From assembly GCA_017999985.1 (NCBI GenBank), contig JAGNKU010000006.1, positions 242,276 to 306,275 of the forward strand: a stretch of 64,000 nucleotides of DNA, read 5' to 3'. Shown piece by piece: positions 8,822 to 16,975 of the stretch (its first letter is position 1; each line of letters begins with the position of its first letter). The translations under genes and the position numbers were made by a program. This DNA is from Phycisphaerae bacterium. GTDB lineage: Bacteria > Planctomycetota > Phycisphaerae > UBA1845 > Fen-1342. The notes under the pieces are model-generated. The model had not been told where the DNA came from. It was given only the letters and a program-made list of their open reading frames with translations, and ran no database searches.

Positions 8822-10852
8822 ATGGTCTTTCACCCGGATCGCAGCCCGATGCGTAAGCGACGCCTGGTGCGCGCCGGCCAGCTCTTGATCCTTGTGCTGG
8901 CGGCACTTGCGGTGGCCCTGCCCTTGATCCTCCGCCCGTCGGTCGGAACGCGTCCCGCATCGCCGAGGCCCGCCGTAGTGGACAGCAATGGCCCAGCCGA
9001 AACCGAGCCCCCGCCCGCGGAAGAGCCGGTCCCCTACCAGCCGGAGCCCACGACGCCGGGACCCGCTCGCGACGAGGCGCCGGCATCAACGACCGATCGC
9101 CGGCACGTAAGTCAGGGCCCGCCAGCTCCGGGAGCGGATGCGACCTCGCGCCCAGCCGCGGCCGGACGCAACTCCGAATGGGACCGCTCGGACGAAGCCA
9201 AGCGGCGCGGCATGGAGCAGTTCGGCGGTACGCCGCTGACGGAGGGCGCCGTCGAGTCCGGTCTGGCATGGCTCGCAGCCCACCAGGCGGAAGACGGCAC
9301 TTGGGACCGCCTGCACTTCGACCGCCGCTGCCCGCGTGATGACCGCTGCACGGGCGTCGCGCTGCAGCGTGAGACGGACGACCTGACGGCGGGCGTGACG
9401 GGCCTGGCGCTGCTCGCGTTCCTGGGCGCGGGCTACACGGACCGTGCCGGCCCCTACCCCGAAGTGGTGCGCAGCGCGGTGGGTGCGCTGTTGCGCCGGC
9501 AGGAGCCGCACGGCGGGTTCTCGCAGGGCGACAGTATGGCCGGCTACAACGACGCCCTCGGAACCCTGGCGCTGGCGGAGTATCTGGCGCTCACGCAGGA
9601 CGACCGCGTCCGCGCGCCGCTCGCGCGGGCGGTCGCGCGCATCGTGGCGAATCAGCAGGCGCGCGGCGGCTGGGACTATGTCCGCTCTCCAACCTCGGGC
9701 CGAAATGACACTTCCATCACGGCGTGGATGGTCCAGGCGCTGCATGCCTGCGCGGCGGCCGGTGTGGCGGTACCGCAGGAGACGCTGGTGCGCGCCGCCA
9801 TGCACTTCACGCAGGCCACCGAGCCGGACGGGCGGGTACGCTACGCCGATGCCGGCGCGGGCTACGAGCTGGATGCCACTCTGCACCCGGTCTACAGGTA
9901 CGGCGTCGGGATGCTGGCGGCGGGACTGACGTGCGAGCAACTGCTGGGCTGGCGCCAGGATAGCACGACGCCGCTGCTGCAGTGCGCGCTGCTGGCCAGT
10001 GAGCTGCCGTCGGCGGCGCGGGCGCGGGGACGCGACGCGACGGGGGCGCACAACGAGTACTATTGGTACTATGGCACGCTGGCGATGTTCCAGCGCGGCG
10101 GCGACGACTGGGAGCGCTGGAACGCCCGGCTGCGCGACGCGATCCTGCCGCTGCAGGATCGCTCCAAGACCAAGTCGGGTAAGAAGCGGCACACGTACGG
10201 CAGTTGGCCGCCGTATGGCGCCAGCTGGGGGCAGTTCGGGCGGATGGGCGGGCGCGTCTATACGACCGCGATCTGCACGCTGACGCTGGAGATCTATTAT
10301 CGGCACACGCCGGCGTTCCTGGCGGGCGAGCTGCACTTTACGGCGGATGACTGGCGGATGCACCTGCGCGCGCGGACGCCGCGCGATCGGCTGGCGCTGG
10401 TGGCGTGCCTGGCGCAGTTGCGCGTCGAGGTGTGCGAGCCGGTGCTGGTCGATCTGCTGGCCGACCCGGAGCGACCGGTCGCGTTGGCGGCGGCGGAAGC
10501 GCTGGCCATGATCGACTCGCCGATGGGGGTGGCGCTGATCGATGACGTGATCACGATGCTGCCGCCGTGGGAGCGCGCGGGGCTGGAGCGGGCGCTGGCG
10601 CGCGGCAAAGCGGTGGCGGCGCTGCCGTCCGTCGAGGGGGAGGTGCGGATGTTCGACGCGCGCGCCGGGCTGGCGACCCTGGAGTTGCCACGGAGCTACG
10701 TCGGCATGCCCGTACGCGTGCTGCGCGGCGACGACCTGATCGCACAGATGCAGGTAATTCAGCGCTTCACCGGGCGTAACGTGGTGGTCGCCCAACTCGT
10801 GTCCGACCGGCGCGCGACACCGCAACGTGGCGACCGCGTCGTCGGGCCATGA
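8822..10852 (+). CDS. Membrane-anchored squalene-oxidase/prenyltransferase-repeat protein
   Basis: The 676-residue protein has a basic N-terminus and one hydrophobic segment (LLILVLAALAVALPLIL), then a Pro/Ala-rich linker of about 100 residues. Next comes an alpha/alpha-toroid domain with repeats such as GLAWLAAHQAEDGTWD, LLRRQEPHGGFSQGD and IVANQQARGGWDY, and finally a HEAT-like stretch (ALVACLAQLRVEVCEPVL). The toroid resembles the squalene-cyclase/prenyltransferase fold, but the catalytic DxDD motif of cyclases is absent, so hopanoid synthesis is unlikely. Planctomycetes carry many such secreted toroid proteins of unknown role. TAGAAT at 8809-8814 lies 7 nt before ATG 8822, so the mRNA may be nearly leaderless; ATG 8849 is an alternative start. 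Confidence 0.75.
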   Translation: MVFHPDRSPMRKRRLVRAGQLLILVLAALAVALPLILRPSVGTRPASPRPAVVDSNGPAETEPPPAEEPVPYQPEPTTPGPARDEAPASTTDRRHVSQGPPAPGADATSRPAAAGRNSEWDRSDEAKRRGMEQFGGTPLTEGAVESGLAWLAAHQAEDGTWDRLHFDRRCPRDDRCTGVALQRETDDLTAGVTGLALLAFLGAGYTDRAGPYPEVVRSAVGALLRRQEPHGGFSQGDSMAGYNDALGTLALAEYLALTQDDRVRAPLARAVARIVANQQARGGWDYVRSPTSGRNDTSITAWMVQALHACAAAGVAVPQETLVRAAMHFTQATEPDGRVRYADAGAGYELDATLHPVYRYGVGMLAAGLTCEQLLGWRQDSTTPLLQCALLASELPSAARARGRDATGAHNEYYWYYGTLAMFQRGGDDWERWNARLRDAILPLQDRSKTKSGKKRHTYGSWPPYGASWGQFGRMGGRVYTTAICTLTLEIYYRHTPAFLAGELHFTADDWRMHLRARTPRDRLALVACLAQLRVEVCEPVLVDLLADPERPVALAAAEALAMIDSPMGVALIDDVITMLPPWERAGLERALARGKAVAALPSVEGEVRMFDARAGLATLELPRSYVGMPVRVLRGDDLIAQMQVIQRFTGRNVVVAQLVSDRRATPQRGDRVVGP

Positions 10853-11358
10853 TACGTCGCGCGCGTGCAAGAGCTGCGGGGGTAGCGCAACGGATGCCGG
10901 TGATCGGGCGATTCGGAGTGTGGCACGCCAGTCACCGCGCGCGGATTACTGCAGCAGCAAATCCCACGCACTGAACAGGTTATCGATCTCGTCGCGCGTT
11001 GCCACCGTCCGCCAGCGCGCGATCTGGCACGGCATCTGCCCTCTGACGGCTACGTGCCCGAGCGCGGCCTGCACGGATGCGGCGCGCGGGGCACGAGCTG
11101 GCGCAGGAGTCGCCGGATGCAACGACAGCTTCCGATTGCGTCCAGGGCACGGGTCGCAAGGCCCACCCCCGCGTCCGGAGGTCGCGTGCCTCAGGAGCAC
11201 ATCAGGACACCGGACAGCGACGCTGCGCCGCGGGACTGGAGCCAATTGGGGCGGCGGGTGCTGGCCGAGGCGTGGTACCGGCTCACGGATGAGCACGGGC
11301 CAGGTCGCGGCATTGCGGCCACACCCGTCGTCCCGGCTCCCCATGACAAGGAACAGCC
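10853..11358. other. 506-base gap before the flagellar block
   Basis: No gene is convincing here. Two weak possibilities exist. A plus-strand frame from 11054 ends at 11362 and overlaps the flgF start as GTGA, a typical coupling arrangement, but its first half is Arg-rich and looks non-coding. A minus-strand frame ending at 10946 finishes TRDEIDNLFSAWDLLLQ with fairly good codon use, but nothing in it is recognisable. The gap also holds a sigma-54-like site at 11025-11040. Confidence 0.3.
11025..11040 (+). promoter_or_regulatory. Candidate sigma-54 (-24/-12) promoter
   Basis: TGGCACGGCATCTGCC has the invariant GG and GC exactly 10 nt apart, a perfect TGGCACG -24 half and a -12 half of CTGCC (consensus TTGCW). 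Sigma-54 drives rod/hook genes in many flagellated bacteria. It is 319 nt upstream of flgF, which is long, and single matches of this kind can arise by chance. Confidence 0.35.
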
Positions 11359-12111
11359 GTGATCTACGGGCTGTACAACTCGGCCGCGGGAATGCTGACC
11401 AGCGAGTACCGCCAGGCGGTGCTGGCCAACAACATCGCGAACGCCGACACCGTCGGCTTCCGGCGCGACATCGCGACGTTTGCCGAGCGCGTGCCGGCCC
11501 GCGCCGCCGGTATTCGCCAGGGTGCCAGCGCGGTTGACCTGGCCGGGCTCTCCGGCGGGATGTGGCTCGGCGAGACTTTTACCGACCACACGGCGGGCAC
11601 CCCGGTCGCGACCGGCAATCCGTACGACGTGGCCCTGGACGGACCGGGCTTTCTGGCGGTCGAGGTGGACGGACAAACGCTCTACACGCGCGACGGGCGC
11701 ATGACCAGACGCGACGACGGGCTGCTCGTCGCGGCGAGCGACGGGGCGCCGATTCTGGGCCGCGGCGGCATGCCGATCCGGCTCAATCCGCACGGCGGCG
11801 ACATCAGCGTGGACACGCAGGGGCGCGTGCAGCAGGACGGGGCCGTTGTCGGCGAGCTGGAACTGGTGGACTTCGCCGACTACGGCACGCTCCGTAAAGC
11901 CGGAGCGGCGCGCTTCGCCGGCCCCGCTGAAGGGACCGTGGAAGCCCCCGTGCTGGTGCAGGCGGGCTACGTCGAGAGCGCGAGCGTGCAGCCGGTAAAC
12001 GAGCTCGTGAGCATGATTCAGGCCGCGCACGCGTACCAGATGAACGCGCGCATGATTGCGCTCCAGGACGAATCGGCCGGCAAGCTGATCAACGTGGTCC
12101 TGCGGACGTAG
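11359..12111 (+). CDS. flgF: Flagellar basal-body rod protein FlgF
   Basis: The 250-residue product is a flagellar rod/hook-family protein. It has MIYGLYNSAAGMLTSEYRQ, then the family signature NNIANADTVGFRRD, the central GNPYDVALDGPGFLAVEVDG and the C-terminal coiled motif YVESASVQPVNELVSMIQAA. FlgF forms part of the proximal/distal rod that carries torque through the periplasm. Its position just before flgG, with the divergent VGF in the signature, favours FlgF over FlgG. Start is GTG. It is the first recognisable gene of the flagellar block. Confidence 0.9.
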   Translation: MIYGLYNSAAGMLTSEYRQAVLANNIANADTVGFRRDIATFAERVPARAAGIRQGASAVDLAGLSGGMWLGETFTDHTAGTPVATGNPYDVALDGPGFLAVEVDGQTLYTRDGRMTRRDDGLLVAASDGAPILGRGGMPIRLNPHGGDISVDTQGRVQQDGAVVGELELVDFADYGTLRKAGAARFAGPAEGTVEAPVLVQAGYVESASVQPVNELVSMIQAAHAYQMNARMIALQDESAGKLINVVLRT

Positions 12112-12169
12112 GGCCGCGGGAAAGAACGTGACTCCGCGGGTGCGGGTCACGCGTGAAGGATTGTGAACC

Positions 12170-12970
12170 ATGGCCATCACCGCACTCCATACCGCCGCGA
12201 CGGGCATGCAGGCCCTGTCGACGAAGATCGATGTGATCGCGAACAACATCGCGAACGCCGACACGCCGGGGTTCAAGGCCGCGCGCGCGAACTTCCAGGA
12301 TCTGCTGTACCAGATTCGCGCGCAGCCGGGCGTGCAGACGAGCGACGAAAGCGAGACGCCGCTGGGCACGGAGGTCGGCCTGGGCGTGGCCCTGAGCAAC
12401 ACGCAGGTGATCTTCAAGCAGGGCTCGGCGACGCCGACCGGCGAGCCGCTGGACATCATGATCCAGGGCGACGGGTTCTTTCAGGTCGAGCTGCCCGGCG
12501 GAGCGACGGGGTACACCCGCGCCGGGAACTTCGTCCGCAACGCGAACGGTGAACTCGTGCTGGGCAACAGCTACGGCTACCGTCTGAAGGATTCGCCGAC
12601 CATTCCGGACGACGTTCCGAAGGAAAACGTCGGCATCTCGAGCGATGGCCGGATCATGGCGACGAACCCGGACGGCACGACCGAGGAGCTCGGTCAGATC
12701 GAGCTCGCGCGGTTCGTGAACCCCAACGGTCTGCTGCAGCGCGGAGCGAACATCTTCACGGCGACGCAGGCCTCGGGGGAGCCCATCGAGGGGACCCCTG
12801 GCGAGCAGGGCCTGGGCGAGATCATGGCGGCGCATCTCGAGCAGAGCACGACCGAGGCCGTCGCCGAGCTGGTCGAACTGATCAAGGCCCAACGCGTGTT
12901 CCAGATGAACTCACAGACGATCCAGGCGGCCGACGAGTCGCTGCGGACCATCGCCAATCTGCGGAGGTAG
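12170..12970 (+). CDS. flgG: Flagellar distal rod protein FlgG
   Basis: The 266-residue protein has the classic FlgG N-terminus (MAITALHTAATGMQALSTKI, NNIANADTPGFKAARANFQD) and the C-terminal EIMAAHLEQSTTEAVAELVE with NSQTIQAADESLRTIANL. The length matches FlgG (about 260). FlgG subunits build the distal rod that passes through the P and L rings encoded downstream. It follows flgF after 58 nt on the same strand and is followed by flgA. Confidence 0.95.
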   Translation: MAITALHTAATGMQALSTKIDVIANNIANADTPGFKAARANFQDLLYQIRAQPGVQTSDESETPLGTEVGLGVALSNTQVIFKQGSATPTGEPLDIMIQGDGFFQVELPGGATGYTRAGNFVRNANGELVLGNSYGYRLKDSPTIPDDVPKENVGISSDGRIMATNPDGTTEELGQIELARFVNPNGLLQRGANIFTATQASGEPIEGTPGEQGLGEIMAAHLEQSTTEAVAELVELIKAQRVFQMNSQTIQAADESLRTIANLRR

Positions 12971-12975
12971 GCGTG

Positions 12976-14028
12976 ATGAGCAGGCTACTGCTGCTGGCGG
13001 TCTGTCTGATGGGGACGGCGGGCGTGGCCGGCGCCGCCGACGCCGACGCCGATACCGTCTCCCTGCGGCTCCGCCCGCAGACGACGGTGTACGGCGAAGC
13101 CGTCACGCTCGGGGACGTGCTGGTGTTCGCGAGCGCGGCGGACGAGCTGACCGAGCGCATCGCCGGCGAGCCGGTGTGCGCCGATGCGGCCCGACCGCTG
13201 ACCGCGGTGAGCCACGACACGATCGTGCGGCGTCTGGACGAACTGGGCGTGAACCTGTCGCGCGTGCTGGTCGGCGGCGCGCTGCAATGCGTGATTACGC
13301 GGCCGCCGCCGGCGCAGCCCCTGGAGCCCGAGTCCGTCGCGGCCCCGCTGCTGGGCGCGCCGGCCGCGCCCGTCGCGGAGGGGGGGCGCGCGCTCGCGGA
13401 GGTTCTGCGGGCCCACGTCAATGGCGAGCTGGCCAGTCTGGGCGGGACCGCGGAGATCGACTTCGAACGCGCGGGGCAGGAGTTTCTGCAGCTCACGACG
13501 CCGCCGTGGGATTTCGGCGTGAGCAGCAGCAGCCGGGACAAGCTGGGGCTGCGTGAGTTTCACGTGGTGATCCGCCGGGACGGCCATGTGCAGCGCAAGG
13601 TGGACTTGTACGCCCAGGTGCGCCTGGTGCGTCCGGTGGTGGTGGCCCGGCGGCCGCTAAACCCGGGGAATTTCATCCGAAGCGACGACGTGGCCGTGGA
13701 GACGCGGGTGTTTGCGGATGCGGCGCACCGCGGCCCGAGCCAGATCGAGGAAGTCGTTGGCCAGCAGATCAAACGCTTCGTGCCCGCGGGCGAGGCCGTG
13801 CGCGCCGATGCCATCAAGCCCGCCGACCTGGTCGTACGCTCGCGGCCGGTGACGGTCACGAACGACAACAGCGCCGTACATGTGCGGTTGACCGGCATGG
13901 CCCTGGATTCTGGCGGCTACGGCGACACGGTGCGCATCCGGATGGGTGACACCCGCGGCGAGCGCCAGTTGCTGCGCGGCGTGGTGACCGGCCTGGGTAC
14001 GGTGCGACTGGTGGAGGGCAACCTGTGA
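12976..14028 (+). CDS. flgA: Flagellar P-ring chaperone FlgA
   Basis: The 350-residue product has a cleavable signal peptide (LLLLAVCLMGTAGVAGAADA) and a C-terminal SAF/FlgA module: VVVARRPLNPGNFIRSDDV, VGQQIKRFVPAGEAVRADAI and RPVTVTNDNSAVHVRLTGMA. FlgA is the periplasmic chaperone that helps FlgI assemble into the P ring. The protein is longer than the E. coli protein (219), with an extra N-terminal half as in many other bacteria. GGAGG at 12963-12967 serves ATG 12976 (8 nt); the GTG at 12973 is an alternative. It overlaps flgH by 4 nt. Confidence 0.88.
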   Translation: MSRLLLLAVCLMGTAGVAGAADADADTVSLRLRPQTTVYGEAVTLGDVLVFASAADELTERIAGEPVCADAARPLTAVSHDTIVRRLDELGVNLSRVLVGGALQCVITRPPPAQPLEPESVAAPLLGAPAAPVAEGGRALAEVLRAHVNGELASLGGTAEIDFERAGQEFLQLTTPPWDFGVSSSSRDKLGLREFHVVIRRDGHVQRKVDLYAQVRLVRPVVVARRPLNPGNFIRSDDVAVETRVFADAAHRGPSQIEEVVGQQIKRFVPAGEAVRADAIKPADLVVRSRPVTVTNDNSAVHVRLTGMALDSGGYGDTVRIRMGDTRGERQLLRGVVTGLGTVRLVEGNL

Positions 14029-14828
14029 GCCACACGCGCACACTGCGGCGGGTCGAGTGGTGGCTCGCGCTGGCGGCAGCCGTGGTCGCGCTGACGGCCG
14101 CGCCGCGTCCGGCGCAGGCGCAGAACAACTCGCTGCTGGGCAACGGATGGCGGGCGGCGGACGCGGCGCGCGACACGCCGGCGCCGGCGTCCAGCGGCGC
14201 GGCACTGCTCGGCACCGCGGGCAACGCGCGCGCCACGCTGGCCCAAGACCGTCCGGAGCCCAAGCCAAACACGGTGCTGCTGCGCAGCTCGCCGTTCGCG
14301 GTGAAGACTCCCGATCCCGAGAAGATCAAGGTCCATGACCTGGTCACGATTATCGTGCGCGAGAGCAAGACCGCGACGACCGACTCGAAACTCGAGTCAA
14401 AGAAAGACTGGAAGCTGGACTCGGCCCTGACGAAGTGGATCCGCTTCAGCGACAAGCACGGGCTCATCCCGGCGAAGCAGGAGCAGGGCAGCCCGGCGGT
14501 GCTGTTCGACTTCAAGAACGACTACAAGGGCGACGGCTCGTATGACCGCAAGGACGAGCTGACCACGCGCGTGACGGCGCGGGTCATCGACGTGAAGCCC
14601 AACGGCAACCTCGTCCTCGAGGCGGTCAAGGAAATCATGATCGACGACGAAGGCTACCGGATCACACTGACGGGCGAATGCCGGAGCAAGGACGTGATGC
14701 CGGACAACACGATCCTGAGCACGCAGATCGCTGACCCGGTGATCGACGTGCAGCACTCGGGCGCGGTGCGGGACGCGACCCGCCGTGGCTGGATCCAGCG
14801 GGCGCTCGACCTCGTACGGATCTTCTAG
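14025..14828 (+). CDS. flgH: Flagellar L-ring protein FlgH
   Basis: The 267-residue protein has a signal peptide (WWLALAAAVVALTAAPRPAQAQ) and the FlgH core: IKVHDLVTIIVRESKTATTD, VTARVIDVKPNGNLVLEAVK, ITLTGECRSKDVMPDNTILS and QIADPVI. FlgH forms the outer-membrane bushing around the rod. The usual lipobox cysteine of FlgH lipoproteins is not present at the cleavage site, so the protein may not be lipidated. Translation starts at a GTG that overlaps the flgA stop (GTGA), which indicates coupling. Confidence 0.9.
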   Translation: MSHTRTLRRVEWWLALAAAVVALTAAPRPAQAQNNSLLGNGWRAADAARDTPAPASSGAALLGTAGNARATLAQDRPEPKPNTVLLRSSPFAVKTPDPEKIKVHDLVTIIVRESKTATTDSKLESKKDWKLDSALTKWIRFSDKHGLIPAKQEQGSPAVLFDFKNDYKGDGSYDRKDELTTRVTARVIDVKPNGNLVLEAVKEIMIDDEGYRITLTGECRSKDVMPDNTILSTQIADPVIDVQHSGAVRDATRRGWIQRALDLVRIF

Positions 14829-14877
14829 GCACGGGCTAAGCCCCGGCCGGCGTGCCGGGGCCAGGAAGGCTGACGGA

Positions 14878-15969
14878 ATGCGTAGATGCACACCGACAAT
14901 CGGACTGCTGCTGGCCGCGACGGCTGGCGCCCTCGGCGCCGACGTCCGCGTGCAGGACATCGCGCGGCTCCAGGGCCAGCGCACCAACCGGCTGATGGGC
15001 TACGGCCTGGTGGTCGGCCTGCCCGGCACGGGCGACGGCGAGAAGTACCTGCCGACCATGCGGTCACTGGCCCGCATGCACGAGCGCTACCACGCGCCGA
15101 TCCTGGACGAGGCCGAGGTCAAGGGCAACCGCAGCATCGCGCTGGTTTCCGTCGAGGCGGTGATCCCCGAGCACGGCGCCCGCGAAGGCCAGGCGCTGGA
15201 CGTGATTGTCTCCGCCGTGGGCACCTGCAAGAGCCTGCGGGGCGGGCAATTACTCACGACGCCGCTGCAGTACGCCATGTTCGCCGAGGACGATCCGGCC
15301 ACGCAGCGGATCCTGGCGCTGGCCGCCGGGGCGCTGGAGACGCCGGACGAGAAGACACCGACGCGCGCGGTCATCCGCGCGGGTGCGGTGCTGGAAGCGG
15401 ATTTCCTGTACACGTTCATGCAGGACGGATGCATCACGCTGGTGCTGGATGACGCACATGCGGGGTGGACCTGGGCGCACATGGTCGCGCGGGCCGTGAA
15501 CCACGAGCTGTCCAGCCCCGCCGGCCGCGGGGCGCCGGCCGACGCAGGCGCGACGGTGGCGAACGCGACGCCGGCGGTGGCCACCAGCCCGAGAAACGTG
15601 GTGGTGCGCATCCCGCCGTATGAGCTGGACAGTCCGGCCCGCTTTATCAGCACGGTGGAAGAGACGCCGCTGTTCGATCTGCCGGCGCCGGCTGCCGTGG
15701 TGACGATCAACCGCACGACCAAGAACGTCGCGTTCACGTCGGGGGTGCGGGTCTCACCGACCGTGCTCCAGATCCCAGGCGTGGGGACGGTGCGCATCGG
15801 CACGACGGAAACGCCGCCGGACACGCCGCCGACGCCCGGCAACACGATCGGGTTCAACGAGCTGTTTGACACGCTGTCGGCGATCAAGGTGACCCCGGAC
15901 CAGTTGATCGACGCAATCGAGCACCTGCACCGCAGCGGCACGCTGCACGCGCAGATTCAATACAAGTAG
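14878..15969 (+). CDS. flgI: Flagellar P-ring protein FlgI
   Basis: The 363-residue product begins with a short signal peptide (TIGLLLAATAGALGADV), then the invariant FlgI start VRVQDIARLQGQRTNRLMGY and GLVVGLPGTGDGE. The C-terminal part includes VVTINRTTKNVAFTSGVRVS, GFNELFDTLSAIKVTPDQLI and DAIEHLHRSGTLHAQI. FlgI forms the periplasmic ring in the peptidoglycan layer. ATG 14878 has AGGAAGG upstream and fits the family N-terminus. Its presence with FlgH shows a Gram-negative-type basal body. Confidence 0.93.
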   Translation: MRRCTPTIGLLLAATAGALGADVRVQDIARLQGQRTNRLMGYGLVVGLPGTGDGEKYLPTMRSLARMHERYHAPILDEAEVKGNRSIALVSVEAVIPEHGAREGQALDVIVSAVGTCKSLRGGQLLTTPLQYAMFAEDDPATQRILALAAGALETPDEKTPTRAVIRAGAVLEADFLYTFMQDGCITLVLDDAHAGWTWAHMVARAVNHELSSPAGRGAPADAGATVANATPAVATSPRNVVVRIPPYELDSPARFISTVEETPLFDLPAPAAVVTINRTTKNVAFTSGVRVSPTVLQIPGVGTVRIGTTETPPDTPPTPGNTIGFNELFDTLSAIKVTPDQLIDAIEHLHRSGTLHAQIQYK

Positions 15970-15979
15970 AGGCCCAGGC

Positions 15980-16408
15980 ATGGCTTTGACTATCACCCGC
16001 GCCATGATCGCCCGCCCGACGGCCATCACCGGCCGGACGGACGTGACGCCGCAGACGTTGCGCGCCTTGCTGGCGGCGGGCCGCAAGCTGGACGAGACCG
16101 ATCCGGCGGTCGTGCGGCAGACGGCAGCGCAGTTCCTGTCCGAGCTGTTCTTCAAACCGCTGCTGGCCGAGGCCCGCGAATTTCCGCTGGGGCGCGATTT
16201 CGCGGACGGCGGACAGACGGAATCGACGTTTGGAGCGAAGCTCGACGAGCGCTTCGCGGACGGTATCGCCACCGCCAGCAGCGGGCTGGTTCGGCAGATG
16301 ACCCGGTACTTCGGCGCCGTGCCCCCGCCGGCGGCCTCGGACGCGCGGCGCGTGTCCTGGACGACGCAGACCCAGTTGGCCCCCAGGGCGGAGGTCCCCG
16401 CGGCATGA
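15980..16408 (+). CDS. Flagellar rod-binding protein (FlgJ N-terminal-like)
   Basis: The 142-residue protein matches the rod-binding domain of FlgJ: AAQFLSELFFKPLLAEARE, a short Gly-rich loop (FADGGQTESTFGAKLDERFA) and GLVRQMTRYF. It lacks the C-terminal muramidase domain of enterobacterial FlgJ, as in many phyla where rod capping and peptidoglycan cutting are done by separate proteins. It sits directly after flgI, the usual place for flgJ, and overlaps the flgN-like gene by 4 nt (ATGA). Confidence 0.82.
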   Translation: MALTITRAMIARPTAITGRTDVTPQTLRALLAAGRKLDETDPAVVRQTAAQFLSELFFKPLLAEAREFPLGRDFADGGQTESTFGAKLDERFADGIATASSGLVRQMTRYFGAVPPPAASDARRVSWTTQTQLAPRAEVPAA

Positions 16409-16971
16409 GCCCCAGTAACCCGACATCCCGTGCTCCCGCGGTGGCGAAGTCGCCGCCCGGCACCGGCGGCCTGGCGCCCCGGCTGCGTGAGCTGGGTGAG
16501 TGCCTGACGGCGTTGCACGCCGCGATGAAAACGCTGGGCGAGCTGGCCGCCGAGAAGCTCGCGGGGCTGCGCGCCGCGGACACGGCGGCGCTGGAGCGCT
16601 GTGCCCGGCGCGAGGAGGAAGTGCTGCGGGAAGTGTTCCGCGGGGAGCAGCGGCGCAAGGCAGTTCTTGCGCGCGTCGCGCAGGGACTGCACATGGCGGA
16701 GCCCGCGCGGGTGCGGCTGCCGGAGGTGGCCGAACGGCTGCCGGAGCCGCTGGCCTCGTCGCTGCGGGCCAGAAACGCGGCCCTGCGCGCGACCGTCGGC
16801 GACTTGCAGAGAAAAAACCGGCTCGCGGCCCGCGTGGCACAGAACCTGCAATCTCACATTCGCGGCGTGTTTGCCGAGGTGGCGCGCGCCGCCCAGGAGT
16901 CACTGGTGTACGGACCGCAGGGTCAACACGAGGTCGGACGACCACGCAGTTGGGTCGAGGCGATTGGGTGA
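16405..16971 (+). CDS. flgN: FlgN-like flagellar export chaperone
   Basis: The 188-residue, mostly helical protein starts in an ATGA overlap with the rod-binding gene. Its body is an antiparallel coiled coil: LGECLTALHAAMKTLGELAA, ALERCARREEEVLREVFRGE and a C-terminal amphipathic helix RVAQNLQSHIRGVF. FlgN keeps FlgK and FlgL soluble and delivers them to the export gate. Sequence similarity within this family is low, so the call rests on coiled-coil character, size and position immediately before flgK and flgL. Confidence 0.7.
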   Translation: MSPSNPTSRAPAVAKSPPGTGGLAPRLRELGECLTALHAAMKTLGELAAEKLAGLRAADTAALERCARREEEVLREVFRGEQRRKAVLARVAQGLHMAEPARVRLPEVAERLPEPLASSLRARNAALRATVGDLQRKNRLAARVAQNLQSHIRGVFAEVARAAQESLVYGPQGQHEVGRPRSWVEAIG

Positions 16972-16975
16972 TGCC

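Noticed and set aside
10915-10940. Second TGGCACG match as a sigma-54 site
   Set aside because: The -12 half lacks GC at the required position (AC instead), so spacing and sequence fail.
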